From Psettodes erumei (taxonomy: Eukaryota; Chordata; Actinopteri; Pleuronectiformes; Psettodidae), in the NCBI GenBank assembly GCA_016785225.1, contig JAFBJZ010000969.1, positions 813,501-877,500 of the forward strand: 64,000 bases of DNA. Direction: 5' to 3'. The first letter of the stretch is position 1. Each line of letters starts with the position of its first letter. Made by a program: the position numbers and the translations under genes. The notes beneath the pieces are model-generated. The model ran no database searches and was not told the origin of the DNA. It worked only from the letters and a program-made list of their open reading frames with translations. This document shows, piece by piece, positions 14,034 to 27,944 of this stretch.

Positions 14034-17000
14034 TCAAAACCAGCTCTCGGGGTAACTCCTGGGACCTTTTGGTTTCCCGAAACGGTTCCCAAACCCTGCA
14101 GAAGATGGTGCTGGTGTCATAAAACCGGTCTGCGGTTGGAACAGAACAAGATCTGCCTGCGCTTACCAAATCTGAACACGGAGGAGGAGGCGCTTCCAGC
14201 CGAATCAGGAGGCGGTGCAGGGGAGGGTTTAGCTGGAGGTGCAGTTTTTAAGTCAGTTTCTTGTGGACGTCGGGCGAATTGATTGAGCGAAGTTTTGAAG
14301 GAGCGCCACTTACTTTTCTGTTTGTGTTTAAAGAACTTCAGGCTCTGGACAAAGGAGACAGACAGTTTGAGGTGGTTCCACTTCCTGAGTTTCTGTTTCT
14401 CTAAACGGGTCGTGGGCGACTCTCGTTACCTTTGATCTCGACGGCCCCTTCTCGTTGCTTCTGTCTGGTTTGTTCTCCGACGTGTCGGCGACCAGGGAGG
14501 GCGGGCGGTGCACGTCCAGCCGTCCCACTTGCGCTGGTGAACGCAAGACGCACAATGAAAATGAAATGATTGGCTGTTGCCCCGCTGCATTCTGATGGAC
14601 GTGGGCGAACGTTCTCGAACGATCTCAACTGTCGGTGTGTCTTTTTATAATCGGCGTGTGTGCGAGAGGCCACTGTGCGACGCGCAGAGCCTCGTCTGAG
14701 GTGACTCACCACTTCCTGCTCCAGCCGCGACCACAGGAGGAGGCGCGACCTGCCGAACAACAACGAGGGGCTCTGCAGGAGAAACACGATGATGAAGAAA
14801 CATCTGAGTCTCCAGTATAAAGCAACACTGCCATTACACCAAGCATCTTTTGTCCCTTGCTTTGGTGTAGGATGTGAAGTTTTAATTTTTTTTATTGGAA
14901 AGCAGCTTACCTTGTCCTGAACTTTGAGCTGGAACATTCTGAGGGGAACATTTGACAGTTAATGTAGACGTCCTCGCAAACAGAAAATGTACGTTGAACG
15001 TTCGATCGATCAGCGGCGAGGGTAAAATAAAGCCTGTTGTCTCTGTTCCTCAGGTACTGAGCGAAGTGATTGGTCAGGTGACGTTACCTTGCTTCTGCTC
15101 ATCACGACATCAAGGAACTTCCTGGAGTGAGAGTTGCAGTCCCGCTCAGAGGACACGCCCAACACTGACGAGGGCCGCGTTGTTTCTACAGGCTGCAGGC
15201 TGCGGCCAGTTTTCTCACCCACTGCTGGTAAAGAGTCCAACAAAATGGCACTTAAATTTGGTGAGAGGCGACTGCACAAGATAAATCACACGACTGTAAG
15301 ATTTGAAGGGCATCAAAAAGTCAATTCATGTGTCATGAGTAATGTCAAACGTTATAAATATGAAGTTTTGTTCAGACCTACTACTTTTTTTGCAGTTTCA
15401 CAACATGATATACCGTATACCACGACCACATTTGCATTTTTAACACATGTAATCCAATGGAGTGTTAATGAAACACTAATCTTTAGTGATTTTAGACATT
15501 TTTAGGAAAAAAATTTTTTTTTTACTTTTTTTTGCATTTTTTCAACATCGTTTACTATGTCGTTTTTTGTGTTTTGATGACATGTGAAATTGTGATGCTT
15601 TTTGCATTTTTAACACATGTAATCCAATGGAGTGTTAATGAAACACTCATCTTTAGTGATTTTAGACATTTTAGGAAAAAAATTTTTTTGACTTTTTTTT
15701 GCACTTTTTTTCGACATGTATGTCGTTTTTGTGACTTTTTGTAACATGCTACAGAATGATCTTTTTTGAATTTTTAAACACATGTAATCCAATGAAGTGT
15801 TAATGAAACACTATTCTTTAGTGATTTTAGGCGTTTTTAGGGAAAAAAAATTACTTTTTTTTCATTTTTTCGACATAGTTTAGTATGTCGTTTTTGTGAC
15901 TTTTTGTAACATGCTACAGAATGATCTTTTTTTGCATTTTTAACACATGTAATCCAATGGATTGTTAATGAAACACTCATCTTTAGTGATTTTAGACATT
16001 TTTAGGAAAAAAAATTTTTTGGACTTTTTTGCTTTTTTTTTTTTTTTCATTTTTTCAACATAGTTTAGTATGTCGTTTTTGTGACTTTTTGTAACATGCT
16101 ACAGAATGATCTTTTTTGCATTTTTAACACATGTAATCCAATGGAGTGTTAATGAAACACTCATCTTTAGTGATTTTAGACATTTTTAGGAAAATTTTTT
16201 TTTTGACTTTTTTTGCATTTTTTTGGCATTTTTTTCGACATGTATGTCGTTTTTGTGACTTTTTGTCACATGCTACAGAATGATCTTTTTTTGCATTTTT
16301 AACACATTTAATCCCTATGGAGAGTTGAGAAAACATTATTTTCTGTTTTTCTGTGTTTTTAGGAAAATCTTGACTTTCCTGCATTTTTTAGAAACCTAAT
16401 CTTATGTCATTTTGTTACTGTTTTAGAACTTACTAAAGTATAAAAGATGAGATGAGATGAGATGCCAATCTGCAAACAAAAGACTAAATCTGGGTCAGCG
16501 AAGCCTTCGATATATCACCCACTCCCTCTGGAACTCCCACCAGGCCCATCAGAGACTGAAAAGACCTGTCCATTTCAAAACACTTCATAACACACCTATT
16601 CACATTTTCTTTATGAGTGATGTGTGAATCTTTGCAGGATTTTGGTTTGTTGTCTGTGTAGCAAATATCAGAAGAACAATGTGAACTTTTTGAGTTTCTT
16701 GTAAAACACAAAATAAATAATGAAAATGAATTGTGGTGTTGTCTTGCATGATTACTGCAGTACATACGTTTAATAACATGGAGAGTTAAATTAACACTTT
16801 TCTTTAGTGGTTTAAGGCTTTTTTAGAAAAAAAATGTTATTTTTTTTTTGCATTTTTCGATTTTTTATTTGTTGTTTTTTTGTGACTTTTTGTAACATGC
16901 TACAGAATGATCTTTTTCTGCATTTTTCACACATGTAATCCAATGCAGTGTTAATGAAACACTATTTTTGAGTGATTTTAGACATTTTTAGGAAAAATTT

Positions 17001-20000
17001 TTTTTTTGACTTTTTTTCATTTTTTTGACATAGTTTAGTATGTCGTTTTTGTGACTTTTTGTAAAATGCTACAGAATGATTTTTTTTTGCATTTTTAACA
17101 CATGTAATCCAATGGAGTGTTAATGAAACACTATTTTTTAGTAATTTTAGACATTTTTAGGAAAAAAAATTATTGGACTTTTTTTCATTTTTTCGACATA
17201 GTTTAGTATGTCGTTTTTGTGACTTTTTGTAACATGTTACAGAATGATCTTTTTCTGCATTTTTCACACATGTAATCCAATGCAGTGTTAATGAAACACT
17301 ATTTTTGAGTGATTTTAGACATTTTTAGGGAAAAAATTTTTTTTGACTTTTTTTCATTTTTTTGACATAGTTTAGTATGTCGTTTTTGTGACTTTTTGTA
17401 ACATGCTACAGAATGATCTTTTTTTTGCATTTTTAACACATGTAATCCAATGGAGTGTTAATGAAACACTATTTTTGAGTAATTTTAGACATTTTTAGGA
17501 AAAAAATTTTTTTTGACTTTTTTTCATTTTTTCGACATAGTTTAGTATGTCGTTTTTGTGACTTTTTGTAACATGCTACAGAATGATCTTTTTCTGCATT
17601 TTTCACACATGTAATCCAATGCAGTGTTAATGAAACACTATTTTTGAGTGATTTTAGACATTTTTAGGAAAAATTTTTTTTTGACTTTTTTTCATTTTTT
17701 CGACATAGTTTAGTATGTCGTTTTTGTGACTTTTTGTAACATGCTACAGAATGATCTTTTTCTGCATTTTTAACACATGTAATCCAATGGAGTGTTAATG
17801 AAACACTATTTTTGAGTGATTTTAGACATTTTTAGAAAAAATTTTTTTGACTTTTTTTCATTTTTTCGACATAGTTTAGTATGTCGTTTTTGTGACTTTT
17901 TGTAACATGCTACAGAATGATCTTTTTCTGCATTTTTCACACATGTAATCCAATGCAGTGTTAATGAAACACTATTTTTGAGTGATTTTAGACATTTTTA
18001 GAAAAAAAAATTTTTTTGACTTTTTTTCATTTTTTCGACATAGTTTAGTATGTCGTTTTTGTGACTTTTTGTAACATGCTACAGAATGATCTTTTTCTGC
18101 ATTTTTCACACATGTAATCCAATGCAGTGTTAATGAAACACTATTTTTGAGTGATTTTAGACATTTTTAGGAAAAATTTTTTTTTTTGACTTTTTTTCAT
18201 TTTTTTGACATAGTATAGTATGTCGTTTTTGTGCCTTTTTGTAACATGCTACAGAATGATCTTTTTCTGCATTTTTAACACATGTAATCCAATGGAGTGT
18301 TAATGAAACACTATTTTTGAGTGATTTTAGACATTTTTAGGAAAATTTTTTTTTGAATTTTTTTCATTTTTTCGACATAGTTTAGTATGTCGTTTTTGTG
18401 ACTTTTTGTAACATGCTACAGAATGATCTTTTTCTGCATTTTTCACACATGTAATCCAATGGAGTGTTAATAAAACACTATTTTTGAGTGATTTTAGACA
18501 AAAAAAATTTTTTTGACTTTTTTTCATTTTTTCGACATAGTTTAGTATGTCGTTTTTGTGACTTTTTGTAACATGCTACAGAATGATCTTTTTCTGCATT
18601 TTTAACACATGTAATCCAATGCAGTGTTAATGAAACACTATTTTTGAGTGATTTTAGACATTTTTAGGGAAAATTTTTTTTTTTGACTTTTTTTCATTTT
18701 TTCGACATAGTTTAGTATGTCGTTTTTGTGACTTTTTGTAACATGCTACAGAATGATCTTTTTCTGCATTTTTCACACATGTAATCCAATGGAGTGTTAA
18801 TGAAACACTATTTTTGAGTGATTTTAGACATTTTTAGGAAAAAAATTTTTTTTGACTTTTTTTCATTTTTTCGACATAGTTTAGTATGTCGTTTTTTTTG
18901 TGACTTTTGTAACATGCTACAGAATGATCTTTTTCTGCATTTTTCACACATGTAATCCAATGCAGTGTTAATGAAACACTATTTTTGAGTGATTTTAGAC
19001 ATTTTTAGGAAAAAATTTTTTGGCTTTTTTAAAATTTTTTCGACATAGTTTAGTATGTCGTTTTTGTGACTTTTTGTAACATGCTACAGAATGATCTTTT
19101 TCTGCATTTTTCACACATGTAATCCAATGGAGTGTTAATGAAACACTATTTTTGAGTGATTTTTTCAAGTGTTTATTGTCATATGTACAGTAAAGAAACA
19201 CGTTTCCCTGTACAATGAAATTCTTACTTTGCTGTCCACTCAGAGTACCAGCAATAAGTAATATAAAAAGGAAGAAAAAAAAAATAGATAACACAGAACG
19301 TAAGTAAATACAAAAAAAAAATAGTAACTATAAAGAAATAACTGTACATCAGTGCAAATGGCAACATCAGTGCAAATGGCAATGTAAACTATACCTCGTG
19401 CAAGAGATGGCTGGTTTGTAAACATTAAAGTGTTTAAAGTGACTTGGTGTTAATTAAAGTGACCTTAGCAATTGAGGGTTCTGATGGCAGTGGGGTAGAA
19501 TGAGTTTTTCAGACGGGTTGTCCTACATTTCACACTCCTGTACCTCCGTCCTGAGGGCAGGAGTGTAAACAGTCCATGTTGTGGGTGGGTATTGTCCTTT
19601 ATAATGGTGGCAGCTCTCCTGTGGACTCTGCGGTGGTAGATGCCGTGCAGAGAGGGCAGTGGGTGCCTGATGATCCTCTCGGCTGTCTTTACCACTCTCT
19701 GCAGGCGTTTGCGGTCCATGGCCGTAGTGCTGCCATACCACACAGTGATTGCATTGGTCAGGCAGTTCTCTACAAAGCAGCTGTAGAAGTTGCTGAGGAT
19801 CTTTGTGGACATGCCAAACTTCCTCAGCCTCCTCAAGAAATACAGCCGCTGTTGAGCTTTCTTGACCAGCTGTGTTGTGTTGGTGGTCCACGTGAGGTCC
19901 TCAGTGATGTGGACGCCCAGGTATTTAAAGCTGCTCACCCTCTCCACTTCAAGCTCCCGGATAAACAGTGGCTGATGAGGTCTCCTCCCCTTCCTCATGT

Positions 20001-23000
20001 CCACTATCATTTCCTTCGTCTTGTCTGTGTTTAGGGTGAGGTTGTTGTCCTCGCACCATGACACCAGACTGCCCACCTCTGTCCTGTAGGCCGCTTCGTC
20101 CCCCGCAGTGATACGTCCTATCACTGCAGTGTCGTCAGCAAACTTCAGAATGATGTTGTCCTTGTGGGAGGCGACGCAGTCATGTGTGAACAGGGTGTAG
20201 AGGATGGGGCTGAGGACACATCCCTGTGGGGTTCCGATGTTTGTGATGATGCTGGCTGATGTGTTATTTCCAATCCTGACAGACTGGGGTCTGCCAGTCA
20301 GAAAGTAACATGTTACAGAATGATCTTTTTCAGCATTTTTCACACATGTAATCCAATGCAGTGTTAATGAAACACTATTTTTGAGTGATTTTAGACATTT
20401 TTAGAAAAAAAATTTTTTTTTGACTTTTTTTCATTTTTTTGACATAGTTTAGTATGTCGTTTTTGTGACTTTTTGTAAAATGCTACAGAATGATCTTTTT
20501 TTTTGCATTTTTAACACATGTGATCCAATGGAGTGTTAATGAAACACTATTTTTTAGTAATTTTAGACATTTTTAGGAAAAAAATTTTTGGACTTTTTTT
20601 CATTTTTTCGACATAGTTTAGTATGTCGTTTTTGTGACTTTTTGTAACATGCTACAGAATGATCTCTTTTTTGCATTTTTAACACATGTAATCCAATGCA
20701 GTGTTAATGAAACACTATTTTTGAGTTATTTTAGACATTTTTAGGAAATTTTTTTTTTGACTTTTTTTCATTTTTTCGACATAGTTTAGTATGTCGTTTT
20801 TGTGACTTTTTGTAACATGCTACAGAATGATCTTTTTTTGCATTTTTAACACATGTAATCCAATGGACTGTTAATGAAACACTATTTTTGAGTAATTTTA
20901 GACATTTTTAGGAAAAAACTTTTTTTTGACTTTTTTTCATTTTTTCGACATAGTTTAGTATGTCGTTTTTGTGACTTTTTGTAACATGCTACAGAATGAT
21001 TTTTTTTCTGCATTTTTCACACATGTAATCCAATGCAGTGTTAATGAAACACTATTTTTGAGTGATTTTAGACATTTTTAGAAAAAAAATTTTTTTTGAC
21101 TTTTTTTCATTTTTTCGACATAGTTTAGTATGTCGTTTTTGTGACTTTTTGTAACATGCTACAGAATGATCTTTTTCTGCATTTTTCACACATGTAATCC
21201 AATGCAGTGTTAATGAAACACTATTTTTGAGTGATTTTAGACATTTTCAGGAAAAAAAAAATTTTTGACTTTTTTTTTCATCTTTTCGACATAGTTTAGT
21301 ATGTCGTTTTTGTGACTTTTTGTAACATGCTACAGAATGATCTTTTTCTGCATTTTTAACACATGTAATCCAATGGAGTGTTAATGAAACACTATTCTTT
21401 AGTGATTGTAGACATTTTCAGGGAAAAAAATTTCCAACTTTTTTTCATTTTTTCGACATTATATAGTAGGTCATTTTTTGGGCCTTTTTATAACACGCTA
21501 CAGAATGATTTCAATGTGCTCCTGGTGCTAGAAGTTTCACAAGAAATTTCCACACTATTGTAATAATCACACACTTAATAATTTTAAGTGTAATTGGTAA
21601 ATCATTTTCATAATTAATAATTTGGAGTCTCAGTAAATTGGTTAAGGCCCATAATTTGGTCATACCATAAATATTTTTACAATAAATTTGTAGGTATAAT
21701 TATTCGACAATGCACACAAACAAGTTTTTTAGGTTGTGTTATGAAGAAAAATCCTACCTGTGAAGGTCATTTTTGCTTTCATACTCTACAAGAAAGAGAA
21801 GTGTGTTGCTGTTACATAATTGTTATATTAATTTCAGGTCTCTCGTAGTCTGATAATAGAGCTTGCTGCTTGTAAAGAATGAACCTTGTCCTTGTACATT
21901 TGTATCAACGATTTCCTGACTTCATTATGTACACAAATAATATGAATATCAGTAATTTCCTACTCATTCAACCCTGATTCGCACTAAATCACCAATGAAT
22001 AGACGTTATTCTTACCTTACTTCTCCCCCAAAGTTTTGTCTCACTGTGAGACACACTGGCAGCTGGCTTTGAGTTACCAGACCATTCTGAAGACATTCCT
22101 ATTCTGTTCCGGTTCCCTGCTGGCATTACCTCTATGGTTTGCTTCAAAGGAGCTGTGTGGCTCACAAGAGTGGTACATTTAAGTATAACACACAACGATT
22201 AGTTATTTCTTGTTTTTTTTACATATTTATGGTATCATTAAGTCACCTTGCTCAGTGTCCAACTCATATGATTCTGGGGTTCTCTCTGGAAGTGGGGGGA
22301 CAGGAGATGGGGGGCTGCTGCCTGGGCAAATGGAAATTAGTATCACGGATTATTGTAAATATTTTACACACCACTGTAAGCATCTCAACACCAAAGATTT
22401 ACTCCCACTTAAACAAAATAGCTACGGGATAGTACACACTGAATTTGTGTTATCTTACGATATGTGGAACTAAAAGGAAAAAGCATGATTTTATTTGAGA
22501 CGTTAACTCACCTCCCAACTCCCTGACAGCCTCAGCAGCAGCATTCGGTGGAATGATCACCGATAATCTTTCACGTGGATCTGAGTGTGCTAAAACACAG
22601 GATTGTAATATGTTAGGCCATAAGGCCTCGGATATATTAGCACATATCTGGAATAACAGGGAAGCCATATGCGATCTCTTCTTAGATCATCTGATCATTC
22701 AACAGGAATACATTTAGGCTGAATCGTGGGGGGCGAGGCCACAGAAAGCCTCACTGAAGCTGAAGCTGAACTATACTATACTGAAGCTATATTCTCAACT
22801 TTGACACCAACCTGTGTCCACAGCCAGTACATAGGATTCAGGGGTTCGTTCAGGTAGTGGGGGAGGTGCCTCCCCCTCTGTATGAGCTTCGACAGTACCT
22901 ACAAAACACATATCAATCAATACAAATATCTACAAAGTTTAATTCTTCTACTCTGTTGCCTGTGCTTGTCTTTGATGCAAACATAAATATGACCATGTAC

Positions 23001-25628
23001 CAGAGACTGGAGAGGAGAGAGTCTGCTCATTCAGAAGCAGAGAGGGTGTGCTGATGATAGAGCTAACAGCCCATTGTTTGGCATCTTCATTAATGTCCAA
23101 GGGTACCTCCTCTGATGAAGGGGAGCTCATTGGAGTGTCAAAGTACGGGTCCTCCACCATCAGACAAACGGCTCCCGCCACAGCTGGTGAAGGTGGAGGT
23201 TTGAGTGATGGCAGGTCATCATTTTCCTGCACACTCTGCTGGATTGCAGGGGCTCTCTGGCTTGTATGCACCTGTTTGGGTGAGGTCCTGGGCCGCTCCT
23301 GCAGGTACTGACTGGTGACCACAGTGTCAGGGAAGGTGCGGAGCGGGCCCCACTGCTGCTGGTCCATCTGCTTATCAGCAGCTCTCAGGTCAGTGAGATT
23401 TTCTGAGGTGGGAGGCAAGGGTGTGTAGCACTGTGCTAAAGCATTCCTCTCCTTATCCAGCAGGTGATGCAACTGTGGCAGCAAATCCAGCTCCTCGCTC
23501 AGGTCCAAGGGGTCACATTCAGCGTGAGGCAGGACAGCAGGCGGTGCCACCAACACCTGGCCAGTTAGAAAGAGGAGTGTCACTCACAGCAGCTCTGCAT
23601 GTAGGAAGGAAATGCAAATACATTCCTGCTAATCAAAACTGTGTGCTTCACGTTTAGTGCCGAGGTAAGTGTGTGCAGTATTATATGGCCCTCACAGCTG
23701 GACCACACATTACTCCCTTCTTGTGTTTCATTTCAAGTAAAGCGGTGGCTTTATTGAAACAACCTTAATTGTTCAGTTTTGAATCATCTCGTCTGCTACA
23801 GGTGGATTTTCCCCTCACATCATGCATTTTCTATTAATACTACAAAACCACAAGAAAGGCTGCCACAGCTGTTGTTTCTGCGTTGCTGATTCTCATGGTT
23901 GCACACAGATGTGACGGAGCATGTATTCCACATTTGGGTGTGTTACTGGTTGCTCACCTTGTTTCGGCAGGCGTGCGTGTCCACCGACTGCAAATATCTC
24001 TGAAACAGTAACTTGATGGTTCTGTACACCAGCTCATATTGTTCCTGAGGTTAAACAACAAAAACCTGCTCTGTTAGATGACACGGCCCCGGTGCATGAC
24101 GCACGAAACGCAAAGCATCTTCGACTGAAGAAGGCAACTGTCATGGAGAGTTGCCTGAAATGTGGTTCTGCTTGTTTTCTCGTTACATTTGACTTTCTAA
24201 AAAGAAACTACCTTTGTTTGAACCACTGAGGGCCTCTGGGTTCTCATGTTTTGAACCAAGTCATAGATGTTGAAATCCAGAGTGATCATCTAAAAACACA
24301 AAAGGCATAAAAAAAAAAGTTTGGGATGTTTCCGTGTTAATACAGGAAAAAACAGTGCGTAGGGTTTCAGAGTGTCTCACCTGTTTCTTCAGGAGGTTCC
24401 AGGTGTAATCGATGGCACACAGGGCTCCTGTCCTGCCGCAGCCGGCGCTTCAATCACAACAGCAACAAGTCACACACACAAGACACACAACTCAACGTGG
24501 CACCTCAAACAATTATTAGATGTTTAGGTGTCGGAGACGGCATCAGACGTGATCATATTTGCAAACGCAAGATTTTCAAACAATGTTACTATTGTCTTGA
24601 CGTCCTGGCACTCCTTACACTGCACCACCAACACCACACCCATCTCATACTCCTAAACAGGTTTAAACAAACGCTAATAGTCAGCTTCACTCAGCATTAA
24701 GTCTGAATTTCTGAATGAAAGTCTGAGATCTAATAAGAGCAAATAAATAAACAATCCCCCAGGCTGATATTTCAATGATTGACCCACATACAGTATGTGT
24801 CATCAATAAACGACACAGGATGGATGTAATAACTGCAGTACAGCAGTAAACATGTCTGTAACCAGCTAAAACAAAAGACCAACTCAAACACCGGCTGAAT
24901 GAACATTTGCTGACGTGAGTCACTATCGTTGCGTTTAACAGTTACATTCGGCTAAATGGAAAATGTGGGTTTCAAACCATCCACAGCGGCAGCGCTGCAA
25001 AAAGAAACTACCCACATACATTGTCCATTAACGCCTGGTGGGCCGCCGGCTAACCGCGCACGCACTGTCTCACGGAAAAGACAGGAAGTGCCTGGAACGG
25101 GGGACACGCTGCACACGCGCTTGCCCACGGGCTACGCGTTGCCATGGAAACCAGTCAACCAAACCCACAGGCGTGATCACCGCTTTCCTTGACGCTTTCA
25201 CACGCGAGACCGTGCGCTTCTGCACAACTCCGTGCTGGGCTAAAACCCGTTTGTAAAGTAAATCCAGGTTCTTCCGTTCTGATGACCGAAACAACATGGC
25301 GGACCCGCTCCTCGCGCCCGCCGTCACGTGACGAGCGACAACCGCGCCTGTTTCCGCGTTAGCATCGTTAGCATATTGAAGACGTATGATGGATAGCGAC
25401 GACCGGGCGTTCGGCTGCTAGGCTAACGTTAGCGCTGCTGGCACGTCATCACGTCTGACCTCTGACCCCGGGTGAATGTACCGCAAAAGAAACGTCAATA
25501 AAAACGAATAAAATTCATTGAGTTACTAAAAGAAACTAAAATGTTTCTTAATTTTTTTTCCCATTTGTGCTGTAAGAAAAATATGCATAATGGCTTTTGG
25601 TGAGAAACACTTGTCTTTGCCTCGTGTG

Positions 25629-25664
<36 letters not shown>

Positions 25665-27906
25665 GCTGACCTGCAGTGGATGCAGATAGGGATGTCGTCA
25701 TGGGCCTGATAGGAACGCATGTCATGCAACATTTCCAGAATGGGGGGGATGGAGTCAGGTACACCGTGATCTGGCCAGTTGACATAATGCAGCTGCATCA
25801 AAGTTCGGCTACACTGGAAAAACAAACATGCAAGTATTGTAGACAATCACAATGTACATCTAATTACAGTAGACGTGAGCAGATCCTGCCTCTGTGATGT
25901 CACATAAGACCAAACCGGCTGTGAAATTTGCGTCAGCTCTTTGTTGCAGCTAACAACACATCAGCTGATGACCTTTTGCTCTTATTAGGAGAATTACTGT
26001 GACAGTTATTCTCACAGTCAGGGTGTAAACACGACTTACCTTCTGATAAGTCACCCTTAACATTCTCGTCAAATAATCTGCTTTACTCTCTTCAGAATCC
26101 TGAGCAGGAAAAAAGAGAGTGACAGACACCGGTACATTGTCTAAATGTTTACGAAGGTAGATAATGAAGAGTTGTTCTGTAAAGCAGGCTATTAATAGTA
26201 CAAATTTTTAAAAACGTAACACAGATGTTAGGTGACGATAATGGTAATTATGATTTCAGCATATATTATGGTTCACTTCTTGGAACCTGTGAGAGGAGGA
26301 AGTGCAACTGTACAAAAAAAGAGTAAATAATACTTACACAGTAAACTGTAAAAGGTTCACATATAAATGGCTGGTCTTCCTTCTGTGGCCAATAGCGCTC
26401 AGACTTTTTCTACAAAAACAAAAACATGTCACACAAATCTAAAAGATACATACAAAACCAACAACAATGCATTATATCTACATATCAAGCCAACACACAG
26501 GTTGACATTGCATATTGGTTTGTAAAACCACACCAAGCTGAAGCCAAGCACTCACACACAGTTGGTGATGGTTATCAGAATTGTGCACATCATGACCACT
26601 TTACCTTTCCATACTCAAACTCTCGACAAGCCATCACGACGACCTACAGACAAATGAGACGATATTGAGACACAATGTGCCAAAATACGACATGGATGCA
26701 GCTGTGAGTGAGAGCGGGCGAGCTCAAAAGGTCCGCGCTGATCATTTCCACCACCGAGCCGTGATAATCTGAGAGCAACACAGTTGTGTTTAAAAAAAAC
26801 ACGTTATGTCCACACACGTCAGCCGGGTCAGAGTGTACCTTGATGTCGTATTCCCAGAGCATCCTCAGGAAGTCCAGCACCGTGTGGGGCAGAGGACCCT
26901 GGGTGGCAATGTACGCTCTGGAGCCCGACACTCCCTGTGGACGAAACACAACGTGTCGTCATGATGCTGCAGTGACAAGCCATATTAAATGTGCAGGGTA
27001 ATGCACATGGAGTTTATATAAATAATGATTATAAGAAGAAAAGATTCCCCTCACACGTTGATTTACCTTGATGAAACTGGCGTTGATGTAGTCTGTGTCA
27101 TTTTTATTTGTGCTGAGAGCGAGCTTCACTCTGCTGTGGTCGACTGAAAGGAGAGAAAGGTGAAAGTCACTGACTGCGCTGCACCTTATCACAACCTTTC
27201 TGCAACATGGAGAATAAAAAAAAAATCAAAAAAAGTAGAAAAATTATAGTAACGATAATAGAATGAGTCAGTAGTTGTAATATTTTCACTGTTGTCCAGT
27301 GATGAAAATGTAGATTCAAAGATCTGTCAACATAATAAGACACAGTACAGGAGATGTTGTTTATAATATTATACAACTAATACTAACTTGAAGGATTTAA
27401 GGGATTTCAACATGTTTAAGTAGATTTGTGTCTACAAAACTGTAAACCCAGGAGTCTTTCATTCAGTTCTTTTGTGCTTGTTTAACAAACATCAACGTGG
27501 CAGAGTTGTGAATATTTGCAAATCAGAAAGTGAGAGTTTCTTTGTGACATCTTATCTGACACGAGCCGACGCAGAATTCTATTATTAATTTGGTGCAGAA
27601 GTAGAAATGAAGCTGCAGCGTTTGTTTGGTTTTTTTTCACATGTGCCTCCAGCAAAACTCACAGGGTACAATGTCCTTGTATCGGTTCTTCTTGACGTTG
27701 TCCTGCCTCTCTGCTGTCTTGGTGGGGTAGGTCTTGTCGGTGCGGTACTTGGTTGACTGGCTTTTCAACCTCTGAAACACACGAAGGAAACATGAATCCA
27801 ACTGCACAGCAGCAAAGACAGCTGACGGTGGAGGACTTTGGTTTTCTCACCATGTACCGCACAGATGAACAAGACCAACGCTACACAAATAAAGCTGCTA
27901 TAAGAG

Positions 27907-27944
<38 letters not shown>

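Noticed and set aside
15085..15117. Extra minus-strand ptpn22 exon reading KFLDVVMSRSK
   Set aside because: It has splice-like borders, but its entry phase (2) fits neither upstream candidate exon; kept out of the model.
15370..21515. The satellite as an actual centromere
   Set aside because: Monomer size fits, but the array is only 6 kb, lies within a gene and is surrounded by normal gene-rich DNA.
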